NCBI RefSeq assembly: GCF_021603645.1
Contig: NZ_BQHJ01000003.1
Location: 372,001-436,000 of the forward strand
Length of the DNA stretch: 64,000 bases
Reading direction: 5' to 3'
Source: Pseudomonas pseudonitroreducens
GTDB taxonomy: Bacteria > Pseudomonadota > Gammaproteobacteria > Pseudomonadales > Pseudomonadaceae
Notes under the pieces: generated by a model
Databases searched by the model: none
The model's input: only the letters and a program-made list of their open reading frames with translations
Told to the model about the DNA's origin: nothing
Translations under genes and position numbers: made by a program
Shown here: positions 34,205 to 43,293 of the stretch, piece after piece
How positions within the stretch are numbered: the first letter of the stretch is position 1
How the letters are laid out: each line of letters opens with the position of its first letter

Positions 34205-35161
34205 ATGGCAATCCTGGTCATCGCTGACTACCACACCTACACCGGCTCCGCCGTCCTGGCGCCGGCGACCCTGAATGCCCTGGCGGCTGCACGGCAGATC
34301 GGCAACGACGTGCACCTGCTGTTGGCCGGCAGCGGCCTTGACCGACTCTGCGAGACGGCACGCCGTCTCGAGGGAGTCACTCGCGTGCTGCAGGTGGATG
34401 ATCCGCTCTATGACCACCTGCTGGCGGAAAACCTCTCCGCGCTGGTCATTCGGCTCTCGCCTGGCTACAGCCACATTCTCGCGCCCGCCACGGCGATGGG
34501 CCGTGACTGCCTGCCGCGGATTGCCGCGTTGCTGGACGTGGATGCGGTTTCCGAGGTTATTGCGGTGATCGACAGCGAGACATTCCAGCGCCCGATCTAC
34601 GCCGGCAACGCCATCGCCACGGTGCGCTGCGAAGGGCCGATGACGGTGCTGGGGATTCGCCCCACGGCGTTCGATCCGGTTCGCGCCGAGGGTGGGAACG
34701 CCGAGCTGGAGCGGCTCAGCGGCGCCGGCGATCTCGCACTTTCATCATGGCAGGGGGAAGAACATCCGGACTTCGAACGCCCCGCGCTGGAGTCGGCGCG
34801 CGTGATCGTTGCGGGTGGTCGCGGGCTGCAAACGGCGGAGGGCTTCGCCGCGCTCTATCCCTTGGCGGATCGCCTGCACGGCGCCGTGGGCGCTTCGCTG
34901 GCGGCGGTGGATGCTGGCTTCGCGCCGGCAGAACTGCAGATCGGCCAGTCCGGACGCATCGTCGCGCCGGAGCTTTATCTGGCCGTGGGGATTTCCGGTG
35001 CTGTTCAGCACGTGGCAGGCATGAAGGATGCCAAGGTCATCGCCGCGATCAATCTCGACCCGGACGCGCCAATCTTCGAGATTGCCGACTATGGACTGCA
35101 GGGCGACCTGTTCGAGTTGCTGCCGGAGCTGCTGCGCGAACTGGACGATTCGCTCGGCTAG
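34205..35161 (+). CDS. Orphan electron-transfer-flavoprotein alpha-like protein
   Basis: 318-aa protein resembling EtfA. The C-terminal FAD-binding domain is clear: VIVAGGRGLQ, LYLAVGISGAVQHVAGMKDA, VIAAINLDPDAPIFEIADYG. The N-terminal domain is more diverged. No etfB or ETF dehydrogenase gene is adjacent, unlike the usual etfBA operon. It may pair with an EtfB coded elsewhere or serve another partner. Its TAG stop shares a CTAG with the stop of the convergent ABC gene. Confidence 0.8.
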   Translation: MAILVIADYHTYTGSAVLAPATLNALAAARQIGNDVHLLLAGSGLDRLCETARRLEGVTRVLQVDDPLYDHLLAENLSALVIRLSPGYSHILAPATAMGRDCLPRIAALLDVDAVSEVIAVIDSETFQRPIYAGNAIATVRCEGPMTVLGIRPTAFDPVRAEGGNAELERLSGAGDLALSSWQGEEHPDFERPALESARVIVAGGRGLQTAEGFAALYPLADRLHGAVGASLAAVDAGFAPAELQIGQSGRIVAPELYLAVGISGAVQHVAGMKDAKVIAAINLDPDAPIFEIADYGLQGDLFELLPELLRELDDSLG

Positions 35162-36219
35162 ACCGCTACGCTGCCCTGGGCCGGAAACAGCACCAGATGC
35201 TCGGCGGCCACGCCAATCGCCACTTCGTCGCCCAGCCGATGGTCGGCATGGCTGGGGAACAGTGATTCCAGCTGGGCACCGGTGGGCAGTTGCAGGCGAT
35301 AGAGCGTCGCTGCACCGAGGAACGACTTGCCGACGATCCGTGCCTTCAGCGCGCCGTCGGCGGCCGGCACCAGGTCATCCGGGCGTAGCAACACGTCTAC
35401 CGCGCTGCCGTCCGGCAGGCTGTAGGCGCGGTTGCCGCGCAGCAGACCGAGTTCGGTCTGCACCGCATCGTTGCCGCGCATTTGCCCGCGAATGAAATAA
35501 CCCTGGCCGACGAAGCTGGCGACAAAGGGTGTCTGCGGTTCGTGGTACAGGTTGAACGGAGTGTCCCACTGCTCCAGCAGACCGTTGCGGAATACACCGA
35601 CATGATCGCTGACGGCGAAGGCCTCTTCCTGATCGTGGGTCACCAGGATGGCGCTGGTGCCGCGTGCCTTGAGGATATCGCGGACCTCGTGGCTGAGCTG
35701 GCGGCGCAGCTCCACATCGAGGTTGGAGAAGGGCTCGTCGAGCAGCAGCAGCTGCGGTTGCGGAGCCAGCGCGCGGGCCAGGGACACGCGTTGCTGCTGG
35801 CCGCCGGAGAGTTCGTGGGGGAAGCGCTGGCCGAGGCTGTCGAGCTTCACCAGTTCCAGCAGTTCGCCGACGATGCGCCCGCGCTCGGGGTGCTTGCGGA
35901 TGCCGAAGGCGATGTTGTCCGCCACTGACAGGTGCGGGAACAGCGCGTAGTCTTGGAACACCATGCCGATCCGGCGTTTCTCCGGCGACAGGGTGAAGCC
36001 GGCGCGGGAAATGACTTCGCCGGCCAGCTCGATCCGGCCGCCTTGGACCGGCTCGAAACCGGCAATGGCACGCAGGGTGGTGGTTTTACCGCAGCCCGAA
36101 GGGCCGAGCAGGCAGCCGATATCGCCGGCGTTCAGGTGCAGGCTGACGCCTTGCACCACGCGCTGCTGTTCATAGCCACAGGAAAGATCGTCGAGGTTGA
36201 GCAGCAGCGTTTGGGTCAT
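35158..36219 (-). CDS. ABC transporter ATP-binding protein (FbpC/PotA-like)
   Basis: 353-aa ATPase subunit of an importer. Walker A GPSGCGKTT (about residue 39), Q-loop VFQDYALFPH, signature LSGGQQQR, Walker B LLLLDEP and switch VTHDQEEA are intact. A C-terminal TOBE-type domain (LRPDDL onward) places it with Fe3+ or putrescine type importers. No permease or binding-protein gene is adjacent. It lies 18 bp after argF on the same strand. Confidence 0.88.
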   Translation of the reverse strand: MTQTLLLNLDDLSCGYEQQRVVQGVSLHLNAGDIGCLLGPSGCGKTTTLRAIAGFEPVQGGRIELAGEVISRAGFTLSPEKRRIGMVFQDYALFPHLSVADNIAFGIRKHPERGRIVGELLELVKLDSLGQRFPHELSGGQQQRVSLARALAPQPQLLLLDEPFSNLDVELRRQLSHEVRDILKARGTSAILVTHDQEEAFAVSDHVGVFRNGLLEQWDTPFNLYHEPQTPFVASFVGQGYFIRGQMRGNDAVQTELGLLRGNRAYSLPDGSAVDVLLRPDDLVPAADGALKARIVGKSFLGAATLYRLQLPTGAQLESLFPSHADHRLGDEVAIGVAAEHLVLFPAQGSVAV

Positions 36220-36237
36220 CGGGCTCGAAACAGGGGC

Positions 36238-37155
36238 TTAGGCGTAATGCGCGTGCTCGACCAGCAGTTCGAGCAGGGCCTTCTGGGCGTGGAGACGGTT
36301 TTCCGCCTGGTCCCAGGCCACCGAGCGCGCGTCGTCCAGCAGGTCTTCGCTGATCTCTTCGCCACGGTGGGCCGGCAGGCAGTGCATGAATAGTACATCC
36401 GCCGCCGCGCCGTCGAGCAGCGCACGTGTTACCTGATATGGCTGGAACAGGCGCAGGCGCGCGGCAGCTTCGTCCTCCTGGCCCATGGAGGCCCAGACGT
36501 CGGTGCTCACCAGGTGCGCGCCGGCTACCGCCTCGCGCGGGTCGCGGAAGATCTTCACACGCTCGCCGGCCTGCGCCATCAGGGCCGCGTTCGGCTCGTA
36601 GCCTTCCGGGCAGGCGACGTTCAGCTGGAAGTCGAAGCGGATCGCCGCCTCGATGTAGCTGTTGCACATGTTGTTGCCGTCGCCGATCCAGGCCACGGTC
36701 TTGCCGGCGATGCTGCCGCGGTGCTCATGGAAGGTCTGCATGTCGGCCAGCAGCTGGCAGGGATGCAGGTCATCCGAGAGGCCGTTGATCACCGGTACGC
36801 GGGAGTTCTCGGCAAACTCGATCAGGTTGCTGTGGGCGAAGGTGCGGATCATCACCGCATCGACCATTCGCGACATCACCCGCGCGGCGTCGGCGATCGG
36901 CTCGCCACGGCCCAGCTGGGTGTCGCGCGGGGAGAGGAAGATGGCCTGGCCGCCGAGCTGGATCATGCCGGCTTCGAAGGAGATTCGCGTCCGCGTCGAG
37001 GCTTTCTCGAAGATCATGCCCAGCACGCGATTCTTCAGCGGTTCGTAGAGCACGCCTCGGTCGCGCAGGTCCTTCAGCTCGGTGGCGCGGCGGATCAGAC
37101 CGAGCAGTTCTTCGGTCGTGTAATCCAGCATCGAGAGGAAGTGACGTGCGCTCAT
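36238..37155 (-). CDS. argF: Ornithine carbamoyltransferase, anabolic
   Basis: Makes citrulline from ornithine and carbamoyl phosphate in arginine synthesis; 305 aa. Carbamoyl-phosphate motif STRTR at residues 53-57, the HPCQ motif ([10 protein letters not shown]), ornithine-side HCLP at 258-261. The length fits the anabolic ArgF, not the catabolic ArcB. Upstream promoter proposed at 37275-37302. Confidence 0.95.
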   Translation of the reverse strand: MSARHFLSMLDYTTEELLGLIRRATELKDLRDRGVLYEPLKNRVLGMIFEKASTRTRISFEAGMIQLGGQAIFLSPRDTQLGRGEPIADAARVMSRMVDAVMIRTFAHSNLIEFAENSRVPVINGLSDDLHPCQLLADMQTFHEHRGSIAGKTVAWIGDGNNMCNSYIEAAIRFDFQLNVACPEGYEPNAALMAQAGERVKIFRDPREAVAGAHLVSTDVWASMGQEDEAAARLRLFQPYQVTRALLDGAAADVLFMHCLPAHRGEEISEDLLDDARSVAWDQAENRLHAQKALLELLVEHAHYA

Positions 37156-37274
37156 GGTTCGTACCTACTACTTATTCTCAGAATCAGGCCGAGGTACCGA
37201 CCGGCTTTCGTGAGAAAAAACGGGCTGAACCTGCGGCGGGACCGCATGGAGCGGGAAATGGGGGAAGGCGCGAT

Positions 37275-37302
37275 CCTATAAGGAAATGACGGATCTACGC
37301 AA
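37275..37302 (-). promoter_or_regulatory. Possible argF promoter
   Basis: Read on the minus strand, TTGCGT (37302-37297) and TATAGG (37280-37275) are 16 bp apart and about 120 bp upstream of argF. I see no clear ArgR box here. The rest of the 313 bp between argF and the molybdopterin gene holds nothing I can name. Confidence 0.4.
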
Positions 37303-37468
37303 GTTTCGCCCGGAAGGCCCGTCGGCCGGGGCTTCAACATGGTCGTTCCTGATGCCCGGGGATTCACCCGACGGAAGCTGGTGGTGCTTCGCCAGGACTG
37401 GATTCATAGTGCTTTCGACCCTGCGACCGGCCCCTTGAGCGCCGGCGACAACAATAACGAGGCGAGCC

Positions 37469-39562
37469 ATGAGCAAGACCCTCCACCACCGTGCGTGCCA
37501 TCTGTGCGAGGCCATCTGCGGCCTGACCATCGAGACCGAAGACGAGCGCATTCTGTCGATCAAGGGCGATGCCCAGGACAGCTTCAGCCGTGGCCACATC
37601 TGCCCCAAGGCGGTGGCCCTGCAGGACATCCAGAACGACCCGGACCGTCTGCGCCAGCCGGTGCGCCGCGTCGGCAGCGAGTGGCAGCCGATCGGCTGGG
37701 ACGAAGCCTTCGAGCTGGTCGCCACGCGTCTGGCGGAGATCCGCGAGCGCCATGGCAACGATGCCGTGGCCGTGTACCAGGGCAACCCCAGTGTGCACAA
37801 CTACGGGCTGATGACCCACAGCAACTACTTCCTCGGCCAGTTGAAAACCCGCAACCGCTACTCAGCGACCTCCGTCGACCAGCTGCCGCACCACCTGGTC
37901 AGCCAGCAGATGTTCGGCCATGGCCTGCTGATCCCGATTCCGGACATCGACCACACTGATTTCATGCTGATCCTGGGCGGCAACCCGCTGGCCTCCAATG
38001 GCAGCATCATGACCGTGCCGGACGTGGAGAAGCGCCTGAAGGCGCTGAAGGCGCGCGGCGGCAAGCTGGTGGTGGTCGACCCGCGTCGCACCGAGACCGC
38101 GGCGATTGCGGATCAGCACCTGTTCGTCCGGCCCGGGGAGGACGCCGCGCTGCTGCTGGGCATCCTCGATACGCTGCTCAGCGAAGGGCTGACCCGCGAA
38201 TCCTCGTTGCCGGTCAACGGCCTCGACGTGGTGCGCGAGGCGCTGGCGCCATTCAAGGTCGAAACCATGGCCGTTCGTTGTGGCGTGCCGGCCGAGGATA
38301 TTCGCCAGTTGGCGCGGGAATTCGCCGCCGCCGACAAGGCCGTCTGCTATGGGCGCATGGGCGTTTCCACCCAGGTTTTCGGCAGCCTCTGTCAGTGGCT
38401 GGTACAACTGATCAACCTGTTGACCGGCAACCTCGACCGCGTCGGTGGCACCCTGTGCACCACGCCGGCGGTGGACCTGGTGGCAACCACTGCGGGTGGC
38501 GCGTTCAATCGCTGGCAGAGCCGCGTGTCCGGCCTCCCCGAATACGGCGGCGAGTTGCCGGTGGCGGCGCTGGCCGAAGAGATGCTCACCGAAGGGGAAG
38601 GGCAGGTGCATGCGCTGGTGACGGTGGCCGGCAATCCGGTGCTGTCCACGCCCAATGGCCGTCGCCTGGAACAGGCGCTGGACGGCCTGGAATTCATGCT
38701 CAGCGTCGATCTGTACATCAACGAAACCACCCGCTACGCCGACCTGATCCTGCCGCCCACCGCGCCGCTGGAGCACGATCATTACGACACCACCTTCAAC
38801 GTCTTCGCGGTGCGCAACGTTACCCGCTTCAACGAAGCGATCCTGCCCAAGCCCGAGAGCGCGCTACACGATTGGGAAATTTTCGTTGGCCTGGCAAAGG
38901 CCTACGCCGCGCGCCTGGGTACCGAGCTGAAGCCGACCATGGCGCCGGAGCAGATGATCGAGATGGGCCTGCGCTTCGGCCCCTACGGTGACGCCAGCGA
39001 GCACAAGCTGAACCTGGCCAGGCTGCGCGAGCATCCTCACGGGCTGGACCTCGGCCCGTTGCAGCCAAACCTGGCTCCGCGTCTGAAAACCGCCAGCCGT
39101 AGCATCGAGGCGGCACCCGAGATTTTCCTCAATGACCTGCGCCGCTTCGCCGATACCCAGTCGCCGGCCGTCGACCAGCTCCTGCTGATCGGTCGCCGCC
39201 ACGTGCGCAGCAACAACTCGTGGATGCACAACTATCACCGCCTGGTGAAGGGCAAGCCGCGCCATCACTTGCTGATGCATCCGCAGGATCTGGCCTCGCG
39301 TGGGCTGGTGGACGGGCAGAAGGTGCGGGTGCGTTCGCGGGTTGGCAGCATCGAAATCGAGGTCGCCTCCAGCGACGAAGTCATGGCCGGTGTGGTCAGC
39401 CTTCCCCACGGCTGGGGGCATCGGCGACCGGGTGTGCAACTGTCCATTGCCAGCGAGCAGGGCGGCGCCAGCGCCAACGACCTGACCGATGAGCGTCATC
39501 TGGATTCGCTCTCCGGCAACACCGCGCTCAACGGCGTGCCGGTGGAGGTGGAAGCGGCCTGA
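37469..39562 (+). CDS. Molybdopterin-dependent oxidoreductase
   Basis: 697-aa catalytic subunit of the formate dehydrogenase/nitrate reductase superfamily. The N-terminal 4Fe-4S motif has Cys at 10, 13, 17 and 45. The Mo-bis-MGD domains (LILGGNPLASNG, VDPRRTETA, NPVLSTPNGRR) and the C-terminal molydopterin-dinucleotide-binding domain (LLIGRRHVRSNNSWMHN, VSLPHGWGH) follow. There is no Tat signal, so it is cytoplasmic. No partner subunit is adjacent; the substrate is unknown. Confidence 0.85.
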   Translation: MSKTLHHRACHLCEAICGLTIETEDERILSIKGDAQDSFSRGHICPKAVALQDIQNDPDRLRQPVRRVGSEWQPIGWDEAFELVATRLAEIRERHGNDAVAVYQGNPSVHNYGLMTHSNYFLGQLKTRNRYSATSVDQLPHHLVSQQMFGHGLLIPIPDIDHTDFMLILGGNPLASNGSIMTVPDVEKRLKALKARGGKLVVVDPRRTETAAIADQHLFVRPGEDAALLLGILDTLLSEGLTRESSLPVNGLDVVREALAPFKVETMAVRCGVPAEDIRQLAREFAAADKAVCYGRMGVSTQVFGSLCQWLVQLINLLTGNLDRVGGTLCTTPAVDLVATTAGGAFNRWQSRVSGLPEYGGELPVAALAEEMLTEGEGQVHALVTVAGNPVLSTPNGRRLEQALDGLEFMLSVDLYINETTRYADLILPPTAPLEHDHYDTTFNVFAVRNVTRFNEAILPKPESALHDWEIFVGLAKAYAARLGTELKPTMAPEQMIEMGLRFGPYGDASEHKLNLARLREHPHGLDLGPLQPNLAPRLKTASRSIEAAPEIFLNDLRRFADTQSPAVDQLLLIGRRHVRSNNSWMHNYHRLVKGKPRHHLLMHPQDLASRGLVDGQKVRVRSRVGSIEIEVASSDEVMAGVVSLPHGWGHRRPGVQLSIASEQGGASANDLTDERHLDSLSGNTALNGVPVEVEAA

Positions 39563-39580
39563 CAAGCTGACGCACGTCAC

Positions 39581-39613
39581 CTGCAAAGCCGAGCGTGGCG
39601 CTCGGCTTTGCAG
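39581..39613. other. Perfect 15-bp hairpin upstream of grxD
   Basis: CTGCAAAGCCGAGCG-TGG-CGCTCGGCTTTGCAG. Neither strand has a T run, so it is not a classic terminator. TACAAT follows directly (39614-39619) and could be a -10 for grxD, placing the hairpin over the promoter region. Confidence 0.65.
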
Positions 39614-39694
39614 TACAATGCGCGGTACCGTGCCGGCCAACGCCCACCGTGGGGACTGCCGGGTCAGTATCTGATAGTTCAGCCGAGGAAGTTC

Positions 39695-40021
39695 ATGGAT
39701 ATCATCGATACCATCAAAGAGCAGATCGCCAACAACCCTGTCCTGCTGTACATGAAGGGTTCGCCGAATGCTCCGCAGTGCGGTTTCTCGTCCCGCGCCG
39801 CCCAGGTTCTGATGGCTTGTGGTGAGAAGTTCGCCTACGTGGATATTCTGCAAAACCCGGAAATCCGCGCCAACCTGCCCAAGTACGCCAACTGGCCGAC
39901 CTTCCCGCAACTGTGGGTTGGTGGTGAGCTGGTCGGCGGCAGTGACATCCTGGCCGAGATGTTCGAGAAAGGTGAGCTGCAACCGCTGATCAAGGAAGCC
40001 GTAGGCAAGGCCGACGCCTGA
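39695..40021 (+). CDS. grxD: Monothiol glutaredoxin
   Basis: 108-aa CGFS glutaredoxin (PQCGFSSRAAQVL near residue 30) that carries a glutathione-ligated 2Fe-2S cluster and supports iron-sulfur assembly. WPTFPQLWVGGELVGGSDI is the typical glutathione-binding stretch. ATG 39695 follows GAGGAA. A strong terminator follows. Confidence 0.96.
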   Translation: MDIIDTIKEQIANNPVLLYMKGSPNAPQCGFSSRAAQVLMACGEKFAYVDILQNPEIRANLPKYANWPTFPQLWVGGELVGGSDILAEMFEKGELQPLIKEAVGKADA

Positions 40022-40039
40022 GTCTTTCGTGCTGTCGCA

Positions 40040-40070
40040 CAAAGCCCCGCTTCGGCGGGGCTTTGTTTTT
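40040..40070 (+). terminator. Intrinsic terminator of grxD
   Basis: CAAAGCCCCGC-TTCG-GCGGGGCTTTG followed by five T. It ends 13 bp before the MFS start codon, so that gene probably has a promoter overlapping this region or relies on read-through. Confidence 0.9.
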
Positions 40071-40082
40071 GGGAAGAAAAAC

Positions 40083-41246
40083 ATGACTGAACAGACGCGG
40101 GCCAACGCCGCCCGCTGGGCGTGCGGATACTGCTTCGCCATGGGCGGGATGGTCCACGGCAGCGTGATGGGGCGGGTGCCGGCGCTCAAGAGCATGACCG
40201 GGGTGGATGAGCAGCAACTGGGCCAGGCGCTGTTGGGCGCGGGCTTCGGTGCGCTGCTGGCGTTTGCCTTCGCCGGCGCGCTGGTCCGCCGCTACGGTAG
40301 CCGGGCGATCACCGTGATCTCGGGGCTGGCGCTGATGGCGACCTTCCCGCTGCTCGGGCTGGCTCAGGACGTCTGGGTCCTGGCGGCGGGCTTCCTCGCC
40401 GTTGGCCTGACCTTCGCCACCATGGACGTGGCGATGAACACCCAGGCGGTGGAAGTCGAGCGGCGCCTCGGCCGCCCGTGCATCTCCAGCCTGCACGGCA
40501 TGTACAGCCTGGGTGGCCTGGTGGGTGCCGTCGGCGCTGCAGTCTTCGCCGGCCTGGCGCCGATCTGGCATTTCAGCCTGTTGGCGCTGATCGCCGTGGC
40601 GATCCTGCCGTTCTTCGCTCGCCAGCTGTTCGAGGGCCGTCCGGAACCCATGGAGGAACAGGCGCCAGCCCAACGTGGCTGGCGCCTGCCGCCACCGGCG
40701 CTGATCGGCCTGGGCCTGTTGACGCTGTGCGCGTTCGTTTCCGAAGGGGCGGTCGCTGACTGGGGCGCTCTGCTGCTGCACCAGGTGCTGGGCGCGTCGG
40801 AACGCCTGGCGGCGCTGGGCTTCGCGGCATTTTCCGCGACCATGGTGCTGGGCCGGTTGTTCGGTGATCGCCTGCGCGTGCGCTTCGCCGATGAAGCGCT
40901 GGTGCGCAACCTGGCGCTGCTGGCCATCGCCGGCATGCTGCTGGCGTTGTTCAGCCCTTGGGTCGCCGGTGCGATTGCCGGTTTCGCCCTGGTCGGTGCG
41001 GGACTGTCGGTGGTCGTGCCGATCCTGATTGGCGCAGCGGGCAATCGCCCGGGCGTCGAGCCGTCGCGTGGCGTGGCGGCAGTGGCGTCGTTCGGCTATG
41101 GCGGTTTGCTGATGGGCCCGCCGCTGATCGGCTTCCTCGCCGAGCACGTGGGCTTGCGCCTGTCATTGCTGGTAGTGGTGGGGCTGTGCGCCGGGCTGGT
41201 GCTGAAGGCGTCACTGGTACGCCGCCCGCCGAAGGCGAACGTCTAG
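40083..41246 (+). CDS. Major facilitator superfamily transporter
   Basis: 387-aa inner-membrane transporter with about 12 spans in two halves, the second beginning near residue 200. The loop between spans 2 and 3 carries ALVRRYGSRA, the MFS motif-A position. It resembles the YbjJ-type group; the substrate is unknown. Convergent with bfrB; a GGCACCGGCG hairpin without T run lies between them at 41256-41285. Confidence 0.85.
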   Translation: MTEQTRANAARWACGYCFAMGGMVHGSVMGRVPALKSMTGVDEQQLGQALLGAGFGALLAFAFAGALVRRYGSRAITVISGLALMATFPLLGLAQDVWVLAAGFLAVGLTFATMDVAMNTQAVEVERRLGRPCISSLHGMYSLGGLVGAVGAAVFAGLAPIWHFSLLALIAVAILPFFARQLFEGRPEPMEEQAPAQRGWRLPPPALIGLGLLTLCAFVSEGAVADWGALLLHQVLGASERLAALGFAAFSATMVLGRLFGDRLRVRFADEALVRNLALLAIAGMLLALFSPWVAGAIAGFALVGAGLSVVVPILIGAAGNRPGVEPSRGVAAVASFGYGGLLMGPPLIGFLAEHVGLRLSLLVVVGLCAGLVLKASLVRRPPKANV

Positions 41247-41255
41247 GAGGGAAGG

Positions 41256-41285
41256 GCACCGGCGTCCACAACTGCGCCGGTGCCC
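41256..41285. other. Hairpin between convergent MFS and bfrB genes
   Basis: GGCACCGGCG pairs with CGCCGGTGCC over a 10-nt loop. There is no T run; it may still end transcription from either side. Confidence 0.5.
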
Positions 41286-41293
41286 CAGGCGGG

Positions 41294-41770
41294 TCAGTCG
41301 TCTTCGTGCATGTGCGACTGCAGGTAGTTCTCCAGACCGACCTTCTGGATCAGGCCCAGCTGGGTTTCCAGATAGTCGATGTGCTCTTCCTCGGACTCGA
41401 GGATGTCCTTGAGGAGGTCGCGGCTGACGTAGTCATGCACGCTTTCGCAATGCACGATGGCGTCGCGCAGGTCCTTGGTGGCCTTGAGTTCCAGGTTCAG
41501 GTCGCACTGCAGCATTTCCTGGGTGTTCTCGCCGATCAGCAGCTTGCCCAGGTCCTGCAGGTTGGGCAGGCCCTCGAGGAACAGGATGCGTTCGATGAGC
41601 TTGTCGGCGTGCTTCATCTCATCGATGGACTCGTGGTACTCGTGCGCGCCGAGACGCTTCAGGCCCCAGTCGTTCCACATGCGCGAGTGCAGGAAGTACT
41701 GGTTGATGGCGATCAGCTCGTTGCCGAGGATCTTGTTCAGATGCTGGATGACTTTCTTGTCGCCTTTCAT
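41294..41770 (-). CDS. bfrB: Bacterioferritin B
   Basis: 158-aa heme-containing ferritin that stores iron as a 24-mer. Ferroxidase ligands E18 ([10 protein letters not shown]), E51, H54 and the LESEEEHID helix are intact, and the heme ligand is M52 (DEMKHAD). The sequence is almost that of P. aeruginosa BfrB. It works with Bfd, coded just upstream on the same strand. Confidence 0.97.
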   Translation of the reverse strand: MKGDKKVIQHLNKILGNELIAINQYFLHSRMWNDWGLKRLGAHEYHESIDEMKHADKLIERILFLEGLPNLQDLGKLLIGENTQEMLQCDLNLELKATKDLRDAIVHCESVHDYVSRDLLKDILESEEEHIDYLETQLGLIQKVGLENYLQSHMHEDD

Positions 41771-41873
41771 GCCGGGGTCCTGCCGTGTGGAGTGGGAGAG
41801 ATTGAAATTCTCGCGCCCTTATAACCATCTGTCAAACATAAGCCCTTGAATTTGTTATAAAAAGGAATATGAA

Positions 41874-41888
41874 TGCGAATGTTTTCAT
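41874..41888 (-). promoter_or_regulatory. Weak Fur-like site upstream of bfrB
   Basis: TGCGAATGTTTTCAT keeps only part of the 7-1-7 Fur pattern and lies about 104 bp before bfrB, in an AT-rich stretch that contains a TATAAC -10 candidate on the minus strand. Low support. Confidence 0.25.
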
Positions 41889-41924
41889 TCCGCAACTTGG
41901 TGCTAAACCACTGAATTGCGGGCA

Positions 41925-41951
41925 TAAAAAAACCGGGCCATGGCCCGGTTT
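41925..41951 (-). terminator. Intrinsic terminator of bfd
   Basis: AAACCGGGCCA/TGGCCCGGTTT stem; on the minus strand it is followed by seven T. It separates bfd from bfrB, which then uses its own promoter. Confidence 0.88.
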
Positions 41952-41990
41952 CTGCGGTATTCCTGCTGAACTGATCAGCGGTATTTTTTC

Positions 41991-42206
41991 TCAACCCGCC
42001 GCATAGGCCAGGTTGTAGTTCATCGCCTGGGCGCTCTGCAGCTCGCCGAGGGTCTCGCGAACCACCTGTTTGGCCAGGCACGCGCACTTGCCACACTGGG
42101 TGCCGACACCGGTGCACTCACGCACTTGGCGATAGTTGCAGGCGCCGTCGTAGATCGCATCGCGGATCTGGGTATCGGTAACACCGTTGCAGAGGCAGAC
42201 GTACAT
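41991..42206 (-). CDS. bfd: Bacterioferritin-associated ferredoxin
   Basis: 71-aa 2Fe-2S protein that reduces BfrB heme to release stored iron. Cluster Cys at 4, 6, 38 and 41 (MYVCLCNGVT, GTQCGKC) are intact. A well-matched Fur box lies 50 bp upstream, in line with induction on iron starvation. Confidence 0.96.
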   Translation of the reverse strand: MYVCLCNGVTDTQIRDAIYDGACNYRQVRECTGVGTQCGKCACLAKQVVRETLGELQSAQAMNYNLAYAAG

Positions 42207-42255
42207 GGTTGCACTACAGTCGCTGTGGGGTTGTTGGAAGCGATACTAATAATAA

Positions 42256-42270
42256 TGAGAATGATTGTCA
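42256..42270 (-). promoter_or_regulatory. Fur box of bfd
   Basis: TGAGAATGATTGTCA is a 7-1-7 dyad with one mismatch between arms, embedded in AATAATGAGAATGATT. Position 50-64 bp upstream of the bfd start fits a promoter operator. Confidence 0.75.
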
Positions 42271-42470
42271 AAAGTTGCCGGAGTCTCATCTCGGCATCCC
42301 GATAAATGGTCTGCCGGGTCAATGAGTTAGCGCCTGGGGTGGGTGGATGAAGGCAGGGCGCGCCAGGTGTATGATGGCTGCCCCACAGGAGCGGCAGCCT
42401 CTCAAGCACGGCAGTTTCGACCGGGCAGGGCAGCCACTCCCAAGCGCCTCACCATCACTGGAGACAAGGA

Positions 42471-43073
42471 ATGAGCGTACTCGTAGGTAAGAAAGCTCCC
42501 GATTTCAACGTGGCTGCCGTGCTCGGCACCGGCGAGATCGTCGACAGCTTCGTGTTGTCCGAAGCCATCAAGGGCAAGTACGGCCTGGTGTTCTTCTACC
42601 CGCTGGACTTCACCTTCGTCTGCCCGTCCGAGCTGATCGCCCTTGACCACCGCATCCCGGACTTCCAGGCGCGCAACGTTGAGGTCATCGGCGTTTCCAT
42701 CGACTCCCACTTCACCCACAACGCCTGGCGCAACACCCCGGTGGACAAGGGCGGTATCGGTCCGGTCAAGTACACCCTGGCTGCCGATATCACTCACGAG
42801 ATCGCCAAGGCCTATGACGTAGAGTCCGAAGGTGGCGTGGCCTTCCGTGGCGCCTTCCTGATCGACCAGAACGGCGTGGTGCGTTCGCAGATCGTCAACG
42901 ACCTGCCGCTGGGCCGCAACATGGACGAACTGCTACGTCTGGTCGACGCCCTGCAGTTCACCGAGGAGCACGGCGAAGTCTGCCCGGCCAACTGGAAGAA
43001 GGGCGACAAGGGCATGACCGCCTCGCCCGAAGGTGTCGCTGCCTACCTGGCCGAGAATGCCGGCAAGCTGTAA
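42471..43073 (+). CDS. Typical 2-Cys peroxiredoxin (AhpC/TSA family)
   Basis: 200-aa peroxidase reducing H2O2 and organic peroxides. The peroxidatic Cys is in DFTFVCPSE and the resolving Cys in HGEVCPANW, both intact. AGACAAGGA precedes ATG 42471. Its position between bfd and rnt matches a PAO1 peroxiredoxin gene. A strong palindromic terminator follows. Confidence 0.95.
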   Translation: MSVLVGKKAPDFNVAAVLGTGEIVDSFVLSEAIKGKYGLVFFYPLDFTFVCPSELIALDHRIPDFQARNVEVIGVSIDSHFTHNAWRNTPVDKGGIGPVKYTLAADITHEIAKAYDVESEGGVAFRGAFLIDQNGVVRSQIVNDLPLGRNMDELLRLVDALQFTEEHGEVCPANWKKGDKGMTASPEGVAAYLAENAGKL

Positions 43074-43084
43074 GGCTGCCGTCG

Positions 43085-43120
43085 CATGAAAAAGCCCCGC
43101 TCCGGCGGGGCTTTTTCATG
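43085..43120. terminator. Palindromic terminator after the peroxiredoxin gene
   Basis: CATGAAAAAGCCCCGC-TCCG-GCGGGGCTTTTTCATG, a perfect 16-bp stem with T run inside it. Confidence 0.88.
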
Positions 43121-43140
43121 GTTGCGCAGGATTGCTCTTC

Positions 43141-43225
43141 GTAGGAGCGAGCTTGCTCGCGAACCATCACATCGGCGGATACTGGCCGTGCCGCCCTTGT
43201 TCGCGAGCAAGCTCGCTCCTACAGA
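43141..43225. repeat. REP palindrome (GTAGGAGCGAGC type)
   Basis: GTAGGAGCGAGCTTGCTCGC and GCGAGCAAGCTCGCTCCTAC are exact inverted arms around a diverged centre. It is placed between two terminators in the convergent space of the peroxiredoxin gene and rnt. Confidence 0.9.
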
Positions 43226-43248
43226 TAGATCGCGAGATCAGAGCGCAA

Positions 43249-43278
43249 AAAAAGCCCCGCGAATGCGGGGCTTTTTCA
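43249..43278. terminator. Terminator of rnt
   Basis: AAAAAGCCCCGC-GAAT-GCGGGGCTTTTT; on the minus strand it ends in seven T, placed 16 bp after the rnt stop. Confidence 0.88.
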
Positions 43279-43293
43279 TTCCGGAAGGTGCGA

